Source of the DNA: Spirochaetota bacterium
GTDB taxonomy: Bacteria > Spirochaetota > UBA4802 > JAFGJZ01
Assembly (NCBI GenBank): GCA_023396615.1
Contig: JAEWVM010000072.1
Location: forward strand, 1-35,911
Direction: 5' to 3'
Length of the DNA stretch: 35,911 nucleotides
Position numbers and translations under genes: made by a program
Notes under the pieces: model-generated
Database searches by the model: none
Told to the model about the DNA's origin: nothing
Seen by the model: the letters and a program-made list of their open reading frames with translations, nothing else
Part shown: in pieces, positions 7,725-16,180 of the stretch
How positions within the stretch are numbered: position 1 is the stretch's first letter
Layout: each line of letters begins with the position of its first letter

Positions 7725-9287
7725 CTATATCAGTACTCTTAAACCGAAAAGCGCAGTTACTCCCGATTCGGGATAACCCTTGCGCAGATAATATTTTCTG
7801 TTGTATAAATTTTCGATTAACAAATCAGCAAAAACAGATTTGCTGGCTTTATATTGAAGCGAAAGCGAACCGAGGACAAAACGTTTAATTTTTTCTTCTT
7901 CTTGAGGATCAACATAACGCGATCCGACAAATCTATTTATCCAGGTTACATTAAAATATGAACCGTAATATTTTGCAGAAACTTTAATATCATTGGCCGG
8001 CTTATAAGTTATATTTTTATCAGAATCAAATAAAAACTTGGCATATGATGCTGAAATATCAAAAGAATCTTTTACCAATACAAGATTAGCCTCTGATATA
8101 ATGTCTATTGTATCAGCTTTAACTGTCTCAGCAGTCAAAAGAGATGCCTCATCTGAAGAAAAAGAGACCTGCTTGTAGTTTGCATAGTTATCAGATTTTT
8201 TCAACACTCCTGCAAACCTGAGCGAAAATCTATCAACTACTGTAAAGTCGGAATCAATTGAAATTCTATGTACTCTTGAAGGAATTAAATAATATGCAGG
8301 GTAAAGATATTTTTGCGGGAAATAATACTCTTCTGGTTTAAACTCCGCCATGTCATAACGATATTCAAGGCTAGCCGAAAAATATTTAATACCTTTCAGC
8401 GAAATTCCTCCGATTGGAATAATCGGAATTTCATTACCCATATCTTTTTTCCGCATATCTTCAAGGCCGAGAATTCCGAAATTTTTATGATAAGCGAAAT
8501 TCAAACCTATTAAAAATGCAAAATTATTAGTGATATAGAAATCATCGATAATTTCGCCCCTTGCGAAGTAATAATCGTCCTGATCTCCTATAGAATAATG
8601 ATATTTGGTGTATGAAGCTTTTGCCCTGAGACGGTTACTTGAAGACCATATGTATTCCCATCCTGTTTCTCCGTTATATCTCGAAAAACGTGTTCGGACA
8701 TCATCCATACTTTTCCCGGATAACTGATGAGAATAGTATGCACCGCCGAACGCATAGAAAACTTCAAATTTCGGGGAAATTTTATGAATATTCTTCAGGG
8801 ATAGATCAAGCCTTTCCTTTTCTTCTCTGCTGAAATCCGGATTAGCGAACATACCATGAGAATCTGAATCTATTGACACGTCAAGAATCGTCTTCATAAA
8901 AGGAGTTACATTAAGATTTCCCGTAAAAGAAATCTTATTTTCGAAATAGCTCGAATTGACGAAAATTTCTTCACCGTAACCATAGTCATTTGATCTTTTA
9001 AATGAAGAAGAGAGCAAATATACAAAATTCCGCTGTTCCTGAGCCAGGTTAACCGCAGAATACATGCTGTTGTATTGACCGTAAAGCGCCTGAAGATCAA
9101 GATTCAATGATTGGGCAGTGTTTTCAGGTTTATTAACATCTTCTTCAGGCGTAGAAGTTAAAGAATCAGGCTTTACGGAAATCAGACTATCAGCATAAGC
9201 TGAGGAGCAGACAGCTGATAGAAAAAAAGCCGCTAGAAATTTCCGTAAAATATTGGATGAGAATCTGCAACAAAAGCACGCTTTCAA
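7725..9287 (-). CDS. Outer-membrane beta-barrel resembling a TonB-dependent receptor without a plug
   Basis: The 520-aa product has a signal peptide (hydrophobic core FLAAFFLSAV, cleavage near AYA-DS at about residue 33) and then an alternating aromatic/polar pattern throughout, typical of a large beta-barrel. The C-terminus (ENLYNRKYYLRKGYPE, then GVTALFGLRVLI) matches the closing strands of TonB-dependent receptors, where NLFxxxYxxxxGYPxPGR is usual. However, no plug domain is present: the mature N-terminus is a short Ser/Thr/Glu-rich segment that passes straight into barrel-like strands. It is the first gene of the operon that continues into exbB and exbD. The start is uncertain; TTG at 9287 is the only in-frame candidate that keeps a full signal peptide. 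The substrate is unknown. Confidence 0.72.
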   Translation of the reverse strand: MKACFCCRFSSNILRKFLAAFFLSAVCSSAYADSLISVKPDSLTSTPEEDVNKPENTAQSLNLDLQALYGQYNSMYSAVNLAQEQRNFVYLLSSSFKRSNDYGYGEEIFVNSSYFENKISFTGNLNVTPFMKTILDVSIDSDSHGMFANPDFSREEKERLDLSLKNIHKISPKFEVFYAFGGAYYSHQLSGKSMDDVRTRFSRYNGETGWEYIWSSSNRLRAKASYTKYHYSIGDQDDYYFARGEIIDDFYITNNFAFLIGLNFAYHKNFGILGLEDMRKKDMGNEIPIIPIGGISLKGIKYFSASLEYRYDMAEFKPEEYYFPQKYLYPAYYLIPSRVHRISIDSDFTVVDRFSLRFAGVLKKSDNYANYKQVSFSSDEASLLTAETVKADTIDIISEANLVLVKDSFDISASYAKFLFDSDKNITYKPANDIKVSAKYYGSYFNVTWINRFVGSRYVDPQEEEKIKRFVLGSLSLQYKASKSVFADLLIENLYNRKYYLRKGYPESGVTALFGLRVLI

Positions 9288-9352
9288 ACTAATTCACCGA
9301 AATTTAATATTGAGGTCAATCTTAAGTAAAAAAAAGATAGGCATTGTTACAT

Positions 9353-9386
9353 AAAATAAATACCGCCCGAAGGCGGTGTTTATTTT
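9353..9386 (-). terminator. Rho-independent terminator of tpiA-secG
   Basis: A 15-bp near-perfect stem (9353-9367 with 9372-9386, one G-U) closed by a CGAA tetraloop. It overlaps the secG stop codon and is followed on the minus strand by a T-rich stretch. It separates tpiA-secG from the barrel-exb-bam-sec run. Confidence 0.85.
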
Positions 9387-9699
9387 ACTGCTCGGTTTTA
9401 TCCGGAGCCTGTTCTGACTGGCGAAGCTCCGAAGAAGTTCCGCTAACGCCTTTTTTCAATTCGCGCATCTGAGCAGTTTCAAGAACAGCAAGAGCAATTC
9501 CTATTATAAAGAAAAGAGCAACCATAACAGATGTGATTTTCGTTACAACATCCGCCGTAGAAGACCCGAAAGTTGACTGACTGGATCCGCCGAGAAGTCC
9601 CATTCCGGAACTCTTATCCGACTGAAGCAGAACAAGAATTACGAGAAAGAAACAAAGAATAACAAAGAAAACAGTCAAAATAGTCGCTAAAACACCCAT
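9385..9699 (-). CDS. secG: SecG, preprotein translocase subunit
   Basis: SecG is the small two-TM subunit of the SecYEG channel. The 104-aa protein shows TM1 (about 5-25, ATILTVFFVILCFFLVILVLLQ), the conserved QSDKSSGMGLLGGSSQSTFG loop, TM2 (about 55-75), and a polar Gln/Glu/Lys tail. The ATG at 9699 has GAGGT about 6 nt upstream. It follows tpiA by 13 nt; a tpiA-secG pair is common in bacteria. Confidence 0.95.
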   Translation of the reverse strand: MGVLATILTVFFVILCFFLVILVLLQSDKSSGMGLLGGSSQSTFGSSTADVVTKITSVMVALFFIIGIALAVLETAQMRELKKGVSGTSSELRQSEQAPDKTEQ

Positions 9700-9712
9700 T
9701 GGGATACCTCAA

Positions 9713-10471
9713 TTATAATTTGGCAATAGCCAGAAAAGAATCAGCCTTAAGACAAGCACCGCCTATAAGCAAGCCGTCAACGTTCGGCTGAGAAAGAAGA
9801 CCCGCAGCATTATCAGGTTTAGCCGATCCGCCGTAAAGAATAGGAATAAGATCTGCAATATCCTGACCGAACATTTCTGCAAGTACAGAACGGACGTATT
9901 TCTGAACAGATTCAGCTATTTCCGGTGTAGCAACCTTTCCGGTTCCGATGGCCCAGACAGGCTCATATGCAACAGTAAGTTTCTTTGCCTGATCAGCTGT
10001 TATATCTTTCAGCCCTTCAACAAGCTGTTTTTTGCAAACTTCATTGGTTTTTCCTGCTTCGTATTCTTCAAGAAGCTCGCCGATACAAAGCATCGGGATA
10101 AGATCGTTTTCATAAGCGGCTTTAACCTTACGGTTCAAAAGCTCATCAGATTCTTTAAAAATATGTCTTCTTTCTGAATGACCTATAAGGATATATTTTG
10201 CACCGGCATCTTTTACCATTTTTGGAGAAACTTCTCCGGTAAAAGCTCCTTCTGCTTCAAAATACATATTCTGAACACCGACAGAAAGCTTAGAGCCTTT
10301 TGCCATCTCGTGTACTTCTTTTACGTGTATAACCGGAGGAAAAACCAGAACTTCACGGTCAGCAGGAAGATTCATTTCCTTCATTCCGTTCAAAATTCCA
10401 TGAACAAGATCTTTCGCTTCGGAAGAAGTCTTATACATTTTCCAGTTTCCTGCAATAATTCTTTTTTTCAT
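9713..10471 (-). CDS. tpiA: Triosephosphate isomerase
   Basis: TpiA interconverts dihydroxyacetone phosphate and glyceraldehyde 3-phosphate in glycolysis and gluconeogenesis. The 252-aa protein has normal length and all catalytic motifs: the N-terminal lysine in AGNWKMYK, the histidine in LIGHSERR, the glutamate in AYEPVWAIGTGK (which also holds the flexible loop 6), and the phosphate-binding YGGSAKPDN and GLLIGGACL blocks. The ATG at 10471 has a GAGGT ribosome binding site. It forms a two-gene operon with secG. Confidence 0.98.
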   Translation of the reverse strand: MKKRIIAGNWKMYKTSSEAKDLVHGILNGMKEMNLPADREVLVFPPVIHVKEVHEMAKGSKLSVGVQNMYFEAEGAFTGEVSPKMVKDAGAKYILIGHSERRHIFKESDELLNRKVKAAYENDLIPMLCIGELLEEYEAGKTNEVCKKQLVEGLKDITADQAKKLTVAYEPVWAIGTGKVATPEIAESVQKYVRSVLAEMFGQDIADLIPILYGGSAKPDNAAGLLSQPNVDGLLIGGACLKADSFLAIAKL

Positions 10472-10511
10472 ATTTACCTCAGATTCTTTACTTTAAATTA
10501 GCTTTGAATCC

Positions 10512-10530
10512 AAAAAGACAGCTGGGTCTT
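10512..10530 (-). terminator. Weak hairpin downstream of the OmpA-domain gene
   Basis: A 5-bp stem (AAGAC/GTCTT) with a 6-nt loop, followed on the minus strand by five T. It lies in the 74-nt gap between the OmpA-domain gene and tpiA. It is short, so termination may be partial. Confidence 0.35.
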
Positions 10531-10545
10531 AAAAATTCAAGAACT

Positions 10546-11559
10546 TTATTTTGACTTAACTCTCGGTATAACAACAATATCCACCCTTCTGTTCAGCGAT
10601 CTGTTTTCCGCCGTATCGTTAGGCATTATAGGACTATGTTCAGCAAAACCGGCCGCAGAAAAACGCCGCGGATCAATTTTTGTTTTTGATAGAAGATAAT
10701 CCAGAACAGAAAGAGCCCTTTCTGTCGACAGCTGCCAGTTACTTCTAAACTTCTGCGTCTTAATCGGAATATTGTCAGTGTGCCCTTCCACAACTATCTG
10801 ATATTCCGGATAATCCGAAAGTATCTTTTTAATTTTATCCAGTGCCGGAAGAATTTCAGGCTTCAGATCGGCCGAACCGGAAGCAAAGGAAATTTTATCA
10901 TCAATATTAATAATGAGCTTATCATGATATCTTTTCAGACGTATTTCGCCCTTTTCAATTTCATTCTGAAGCTGTTTCTCGAGTTCAAGAGCCTGATTCT
11001 CCAGTCTGGAAAGCTCGTCTTTCTGCTGCTTGTTAAGCGCTTTAATTTCAGCCATATCTCTGCTAAGAGCCGAAATTTGTTCATTCAGCGCAGAAATCTT
11101 CTTTTCGTAGGCATCTTTTATTTCTCTAACAGCCAGAAGATTTTTTTCTTTTTCATCATGAAGCTCCGCAAGAAGCTTTGAAAGTTTTGCCTCATAAAGA
11201 TCAATATTCTTTTTATTCTCTTCTGAAAGCTGTTTTTCCTTATCGCTTCCGCTCTGCTTCAGTATTTCGTTCTGTTTTAAAAGAGCCTGATATTTTTCTT
11301 CCGCAGATTTATCTTTCTTTTTCATCTCGTCATTGAGCGAATCAATCTTTTTCTGCAAAGATTCAATTTCATTCTGAAGCGAAGAAATTCTGCCGTTGAG
11401 AGAGGCGCTTTGATTATCAAACTGCCTTTTCAAGGCTTTTATCTCAAGCTCAAGAGCAACCTTCTGATTGTATAAAGTATTATACTCTGAATCAGTCTTA
11501 AACAATGAAAAACTATAAACAGGTATCAGAATAGCGGCAGCAATTATTATTTTTTTCAT
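10546..11559 (-). CDS. Coiled-coil protein with C-terminal OmpA/MotB peptidoglycan-binding domain
   Basis: The 337-aa protein has a signal peptide or anchor (MKKIIIAAAILIPVYSF), a long heptad-rich coiled coil (about 25-210), and an OmpA-like domain (about 215-335). The domain shows ISFASGSADLKPEILPAL, VVEGHTDNIPI, NWQLSTERALSVLDYLL and NRRVDIVV; the Asp and Arg that bind diaminopimelate in OmpA are in conserved positions (HTDN, NRSLNRRVD). I infer a periplasmic rod that ties a membrane or lipoprotein partner to the peptidoglycan, in the manner of the YiaD/MotB-like families. There is no TM motor segment of MotB type, so it is unlikely to be a flagellar stator. A coiled-coil lipoprotein lies 34 nt upstream and may be co-transcribed. 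Confidence 0.85.
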   Translation of the reverse strand: MKKIIIAAAILIPVYSFSLFKTDSEYNTLYNQKVALELEIKALKRQFDNQSASLNGRISSLQNEIESLQKKIDSLNDEMKKKDKSAEEKYQALLKQNEILKQSGSDKEKQLSEENKKNIDLYEAKLSKLLAELHDEKEKNLLAVREIKDAYEKKISALNEQISALSRDMAEIKALNKQQKDELSRLENQALELEKQLQNEIEKGEIRLKRYHDKLIINIDDKISFASGSADLKPEILPALDKIKKILSDYPEYQIVVEGHTDNIPIKTQKFRSNWQLSTERALSVLDYLLSKTKIDPRRFSAAGFAEHSPIMPNDTAENRSLNRRVDIVVIPRVKSK

Positions 11560-11593
11560 GAATCCCCCTTATAAATCTGCAGTTTAAAAACTT

Positions 11594-12301
11594 TTATTTC
11601 ACAGATTCTTCATAAGCTGTTTTAGCTTTATTCATCTTTTCTTCCGATATTTTACAATCAGCAGTTCTGTTCTGAACATCATCCTTCTTTGAATCGAAAT
11701 ATTTTTTATACTCCTCTTCATCAATTAGGCCGTCTTTGTTTTTCTTGAATTTATCCAGAAATGATTTTTCTTTCTTCTTATCCGCATCGGAATCTTTTTT
11801 ATTTTTAAGCTGTTTAATCTGATAAGCTCTTGCAATCTTAGCTTTTTCATAATTAAGTTCTGCGGCAAGAACATTAAGTTTTGCGGATTCAAGCCGATTA
11901 ATATTATCTCTATGTAAATTCAAAGCATCGGCATATGCGAGTTTAATTTTCTGTTTACTTATTTTGGAGTCAGTGACTGCAAGCTCATTCTGTGCTGACG
12001 ACACTGCATTTTCGTCCTTGGATGCTTTAGCAACTTTAAGTTTTTCATCATTCAGAGATTTCTCTTTCTCCAGAATCGACAAAGCGCCCTTTTCCTTTAC
12101 TATATCCTGTTTAGAATTATTTAAATCATTTATTGATTTTTCAAGTATTTTATTCTGTTCGATTATTCTGTCTTCAAGAGATTCAATCTTTTGAGTCTGC
12201 TCAGGCGTTTTTTCTATCAATAGCGATTCGTCAATAATATCAGGCTTAGAAGCACATCCTGCACACAGAATAAATAACATAACAGTGAATAACTTTTTCA
12301 T
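11594..12301 (-). CDS. Coiled-coil lipoprotein with a degenerate EF-hand-like loop
   Basis: The 235-aa protein has a lipoprotein signal peptide with the lipid-accepting Cys at residue 16 (LCAGC; position -3 is Cys rather than Leu, mildly atypical). Residues ~30-165 are Lys/Glu/Asn-rich heptads, predicted coiled coil. Near the C-terminus (186-197, KKNKDGLIDEEE) is an EF-hand-like calcium loop in which N188, D190, G191, I193 and E197 fit but position 1 is Lys instead of Asp, so calcium binding is doubtful. I do not recognise a named family. Together with the OmpA-domain coiled-coil protein just downstream, it may form an envelope-spanning pair. Confidence 0.78.
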   Translation of the reverse strand: MKKLFTVMLFILCAGCASKPDIIDESLLIEKTPEQTQKIESLEDRIIEQNKILEKSINDLNNSKQDIVKEKGALSILEKEKSLNDEKLKVAKASKDENAVSSAQNELAVTDSKISKQKIKLAYADALNLHRDNINRLESAKLNVLAAELNYEKAKIARAYQIKQLKNKKDSDADKKKEKSFLDKFKKNKDGLIDEEEYKKYFDSKKDDVQNRTADCKISEEKMNKAKTAYEESVK

Positions 12302-12391
12302 TTTTCCCCCTTTTAAAACAAAATGAAAACTCCCGGAAAATATCCGTCAAGAGCCTTTTCTTCTAATTACCGAAATCGGACTTATAATAAT

Positions 12392-13237
12392 TTACTTTCG
12401 AAAAAATCTTTTAAAATTTATTCTGCCATTAATATAAATCAAAGTACCTGCAGAAAACAGAACAAAAAATGTTGAAATTACAAACACAAAATAGTATTTT
12501 ATCGTCCATCCTAGAGACACCACTATTCTTTGAATAAATGAAATATCTTTTTTTCCGCTCTCTTTCAGGGTAAATTTGACAGTACAGAACTCATTCAAGT
12601 TATCATAACTTCCAAGCTGAACACCGAGCGTCTGAAGCTCTTTTTCAACCTCAAGAATCCGGTTCTGAAGTTTAATAAATTCATCAATATTTCCGTTTCT
12701 GTTTTTCAACTCAAGAAGGGATGAACGCATTTTCTCAAGCGAAGTCTGCGAAGCGTTTAATTTAAGAAAATCATTGGTCTTGTCGGTTTTAGTAATTTTA
12801 CGGAAAGTTATATTTCCGATTTTAAGTATTTCATCATAAAGCGTTTCAAATTTATCCGGCTGAACTCCGATAATAAGATTCAACTCGCGCTTGCCGGGAT
12901 TTCCGTTTTTCTGTTCAAGCTGAATGACCGCATTATAATTTTTTATCGAATCGCGGATCTTTTTCTCGTCTTGTTCAAACTTTGATGAAACGGAATTGAC
13001 GTTTGCGATTTTTTCATATTTCTGGTCTATACTGGCAGGTGAACCCTGCGGCAAACCTTCTTTTGTAACTTTGATTTTATCTGACGCATAGTTACGCACA
13101 GATTCCATAACCGCCTCATTATCAGAAAACACTGTATATGAAGAATCTGAATATTTTGCGTATCCGTAAATGAAACGAAGCACAAACATTAAAACAAAAA
13201 CTGAGGCATAAAATATAATAATATTTTTCTTTTTCAT
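12392..13237 (-). CDS. DUF4349 membrane-anchored protein
   Basis: The 281-aa protein fits the DUF4349 family (function unknown). It has TM1 at about 5-25, a periplasmic domain with the family's ELNLIIGVQPDKFETLYDEI beta-alpha core, a central coiled coil (about 165-205, LEKMRSSLLELKNRNGNIDEFIKLQNRILEVEKELQ), a second beta strand (FCTVKFTLKES) and a C-terminal TM (about 248-270) with a short basic tail. It is one of three consecutive envelope proteins with coiled coils. A separate transcription unit is possible because of the 90-nt gap to the next gene. Confidence 0.75.
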   Translation of the reverse strand: MKKKNIIIFYASVFVLMFVLRFIYGYAKYSDSSYTVFSDNEAVMESVRNYASDKIKVTKEGLPQGSPASIDQKYEKIANVNSVSSKFEQDEKKIRDSIKNYNAVIQLEQKNGNPGKRELNLIIGVQPDKFETLYDEILKIGNITFRKITKTDKTNDFLKLNASQTSLEKMRSSLLELKNRNGNIDEFIKLQNRILEVEKELQTLGVQLGSYDNLNEFCTVKFTLKESGKKDISFIQRIVVSLGWTIKYYFVFVISTFFVLFSAGTLIYINGRINFKRFFRK

Positions 13238-13340
13238 AAAACCCCCGAATTACTTCCAATAAGACAGTATGCTTCAAATGTCAAGTCAATGAATTTGCTT
13301 CCTGCACCTATTCGGCTATACCGGAAATTTATGATGAGAA

Positions 13341-15494
13341 TTATGTCTTAAAAAATGCGACGCTTTCGGCAAGTGAAACTGCGGTTTCGCTTGAAAGAAC
13401 AGCCTGACCGGTCAGCATTTCGTACTTCGCGGCATTACGCTGAAGAACGTCATTAAGCATATTTACAGACTGAACGGCGGATTCAAACGCGTTATTAAGT
13501 TCTTCTATCGAATTTTTAATCAGGGTGTATTCTCTTTGAACATCCTCATATTCAGTCCATATTGCGGAATTCTTTGATCTTTGAACATAAAGATTATCAG
13601 ATAAGGAATCAATAGATTTTACAATACTCTGAATTCCGAATATAATTTCTCCGAATAATCTGTTATTTTCTTCAATTTCAACAAGTCCGCCTTTTATTTC
13701 CCTGTCATTAAATGAAATTAAATCCGAGATGGTTTTTATACTTGAAGCAGTTTGATCAGCAAGTTTGGAAATTTCTTCTGCTACTACAGCGAAACCTTTA
13801 CCCGACTCTCCTGCTCTCGCGGCTTCAATAGATGCATTGAGCGATAAAAGATTTATCTGTTCAGAGATATCATTAATAATATCAACTACCCCTTTCATCT
13901 GAGATGAACTGTTGTGTATTTTAGAAATTCGGTCGGTAATTTTTTCGAGACTCTTTTTGCCTGAAAGCGTCTTTTCGGATAATGAATCCGTTATAGATTT
14001 TGTTGATGAAACTGAATTATCCATCACTCCGACAGTATCCGAAAGGTCTGACATTTTCGAATGAAGGGAAAGCATATTTGAACGCTGATCTTCCGCACTC
14101 AAAGAAAGCGAGTCCATGCCAGTCAGAATTTCTTCAATGGTCGCTGAAATTTCTTCAAGCGACGCAGCCTGTTCTTTTGCATCGTCATGAAATTCTTCAA
14201 TCATAATAGAAAGATCAGTTGAAGATTTTTTGAGATTTTCAGAAGCCCGAAAAACATCTTTAATTGCCGAACGTATCTTTGCCGCAAAAAAGAGCATGGC
14301 CTCAATTATACGGCCGAGTTCATCCCGACCGATACGTATTCCCGAATCAACGGTCAAATCGCCGCCGGAAAGCTTTTCGGCAATATCGCGCGAAGCATTT
14401 ACTGAATTATTGACCGACCTGACGAGATAAATGATGGAGAAAAGTGAAATCAGTATAAATACCGAAACAACCGAAAGCGTTATCATTTTGTTTTTTTCAA
14501 AACGGGCGACTCTCGCCTTGAGAAGTAAATCAAGCATATCGAGTGATGAATCGTAAAGCGCGAACTGCGCTGAATATCCGGATCCGATTTTTTTCTTTAA
14601 AATGGAACGGTCATCAGTGCTTAAAGTTCCGATTGATACCGATTTAGCGATTAGCAATGAAATTTCTGAAAATGCCTGATTCCTTTCCGATATGAGCGGC
14701 TCGAGTTTCGGTTTAATTATTTTTCCTTCAGATGAATCATTTTCATATGCTACAAGAAAACTTTTATTTGAATTTTCCACATTAGAAGCAATTAATCCGT
14801 TCAGAACGGTAAGATCTATTTTCTGTTTCTCTGAAAGATTATCAGAAGTGATTCCGCTGATGAGACTATATGCCGAATCGAGAAGAGTCAGCGATTCAGG
14901 AACACGGAGAAGCGTGAAATCCATAAGATAATAACTGTCGAGATCAGGATCAAGAATCAGGTTGGAAGTATCTCCGATACGGGACCAGTAATCTCTGATC
15001 CTTTGATGAAAAGCATCATAACCGGAAGAAGAAATATTCTTCCAAGATTCTTCTAAGTCATCAAACTGTTTTTTTTGAATCATGTCAGAATAAGGATCTG
15101 ATTCTAAAAGAGATTTATTTTTATTCTTAATTTCCATTATAGAAGAATCAATCACGGCAATTGATGCTGAAGCATCATTTTTATCAAGAATATCCCGGTG
15201 GTAATACAGAGTGGTTTCCATCAGAACTCTTACAATCCGCAGTATTTCATTGCCGTAAAATTCTTTTGTTCCGAAACGAATCGCGATATTTTTTTCTGTA
15301 ACAAAAAAATATAGAAGAAGCACAATAGGTATGGTAAACATTACAGAAACAAAAAAAAGCTTGTACCTGATCATCACGTTTTTGAGGCTCATCGTGTTAC
15401 CCTGCCTGCCGCGCAAAACCGTAAGAAGATATCGCGCATAATCTTTTGCAATGCCCGCAAAAACATTTTTCAAGAAGAATTTCATTTTCGTCAT
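13341..15494 (-). CDS. Methyl-accepting chemotaxis protein
   Basis: A membrane chemoreceptor of up to 717 aa: a basic cytoplasmic lead (about 1-45), TM1 (about 47-67), a large helical periplasmic sensor domain (about 70-335, no named ligand fold recognised), TM2 (about 336-360), a HAMP domain (about 360-412) and a cytoplasmic signalling helix pair. The hairpin tip is conserved (INLLSLNASIEAARAGESGKGFAVVAEEISKLADQT). The C-terminus has no CheR-tethering pentapeptide. The start is uncertain: the ATG at 15494 lacks a ribosome binding site, and an ATG at 15392 (MSLKNVMIRYKL) would remove the 34-residue lead. Its presence suggests a motile or chemosensory organism; no flagellar or che genes are nearby. 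Confidence 0.93.
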   Translation of the reverse strand: MTKMKFFLKNVFAGIAKDYARYLLTVLRGRQGNTMSLKNVMIRYKLFFVSVMFTIPIVLLLYFFVTEKNIAIRFGTKEFYGNEILRIVRVLMETTLYYHRDILDKNDASASIAVIDSSIMEIKNKNKSLLESDPYSDMIQKKQFDDLEESWKNISSSGYDAFHQRIRDYWSRIGDTSNLILDPDLDSYYLMDFTLLRVPESLTLLDSAYSLISGITSDNLSEKQKIDLTVLNGLIASNVENSNKSFLVAYENDSSEGKIIKPKLEPLISERNQAFSEISLLIAKSVSIGTLSTDDRSILKKKIGSGYSAQFALYDSSLDMLDLLLKARVARFEKNKMITLSVVSVFILISLFSIIYLVRSVNNSVNASRDIAEKLSGGDLTVDSGIRIGRDELGRIIEAMLFFAAKIRSAIKDVFRASENLKKSSTDLSIMIEEFHDDAKEQAASLEEISATIEEILTGMDSLSLSAEDQRSNMLSLHSKMSDLSDTVGVMDNSVSSTKSITDSLSEKTLSGKKSLEKITDRISKIHNSSSQMKGVVDIINDISEQINLLSLNASIEAARAGESGKGFAVVAEEISKLADQTASSIKTISDLISFNDREIKGGLVEIEENNRLFGEIIFGIQSIVKSIDSLSDNLYVQRSKNSAIWTEYEDVQREYTLIKNSIEELNNAFESAVQSVNMLNDVLQRNAAKYEMLTGQAVLSSETAVSLAESVAFFKT

Positions 15495-15615
15495 TGCAAA
15501 TCATGATTATTTACAAAGCCGAAACAATTAATTAAAATCATGAAGGAATTATAAATTTACAACAGTTAATGCGTCACAACTCTAAACATCATTTAAAATA
15601 ATAATTATCAAAATC

Positions 15616-15644
15616 TTGACAAAGATCTGCCAATCAGCTAATCA
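15616..15644 (+). promoter_or_regulatory. Possible promoter of the GNAT gene, giving a near-leaderless mRNA
   Basis: TTGACA at 15616-15621, then 17 nt, then a weak -10 TAATCA at 15639-15644. Transcription would begin at about the ATG at 15651, which also lacks a Shine-Dalgarno sequence, so a leaderless transcript is possible. The poor -10 keeps confidence low. Confidence 0.3.
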
Positions 15645-15650
15645 GAAAAA

Positions 15651-16172
15651 ATGAACATTAAGACAGATAGACTTAACCTCAGAAAATTTACTCTTCAGGA
15701 TGTTGATAGAATTTTCGAAATCACCAGAGAAGATTTCATACTCAAGTGGATGCCCGACTGGGGCATGAGCAGAAAAGAATTAACGGATCTATTAAACTGG
15801 TACATTTCATGCTATAACGATCCGGCAAACATGCGCACCATGCTTGCAGTAGAACTGACTGAAACTTCAGAAATGATAGGAATGATAGGCTGTGGTCACA
15901 AAGCAGAAGTCGACGATGAAATTGAGATGGCATATTTCATCAGCGAGAAATATGCCGGAAAGGAATATATGACAGAAGCCGCTTCCGCTTTTTCGAAATG
16001 GGTTTTGGAAAACAAAAAAATCGATTATCTGATGGCAATAGTAGAGCCTGACAATATTCCTTCAGAGAAAATAATAAATAAATGCGGATTCAAAAAAATC
16101 CGCACTATAGAAATCATCAATTCAGGAGAAACCGAACCGAAAGAATTTTTATATTACCGGCTTTACCGGTAA
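15651..16172 (+). CDS. GNAT-family N-acetyltransferase (RimJ/RimL-like)
   Basis: The 173-aa protein has the layout of the acetyltransferase_3 (RimJ/RimL) group: the opening IKTDRLNLRKFTLQDVDRIFEI, the beta-4 strand MIGMIGCG, the acetyl-CoA-binding part around AYFISEKYAGKEYMTEAASAFSKWVLE, and the closing MAIVEPDNIPSEKIINKCGFKKI. Such enzymes acetylate N-terminal amines of proteins or small-molecule amines; the substrate cannot be read from sequence. It stands alone on the plus strand, convergent with tpx. Confidence 0.88.
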   Translation: MNIKTDRLNLRKFTLQDVDRIFEITREDFILKWMPDWGMSRKELTDLLNWYISCYNDPANMRTMLAVELTETSEMIGMIGCGHKAEVDDEIEMAYFISEKYAGKEYMTEAASAFSKWVLENKKIDYLMAIVEPDNIPSEKIINKCGFKKIRTIEIINSGETEPKEFLYYRLYR

Positions 16173-16177
16173 TATAG
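16151..16177. terminator. Hairpin between convergent GNAT gene and tpx
   Basis: An 11-bp perfect stem (16151-16161 with 16167-16177) and a 5-nt loop. It covers the GNAT stop codon and lies just before the tpx stop. The T-tracts are weak on both sides, but its place between two convergent genes suggests a shared bidirectional terminator. Confidence 0.55.
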
Positions 16178-16180
16178 ATT

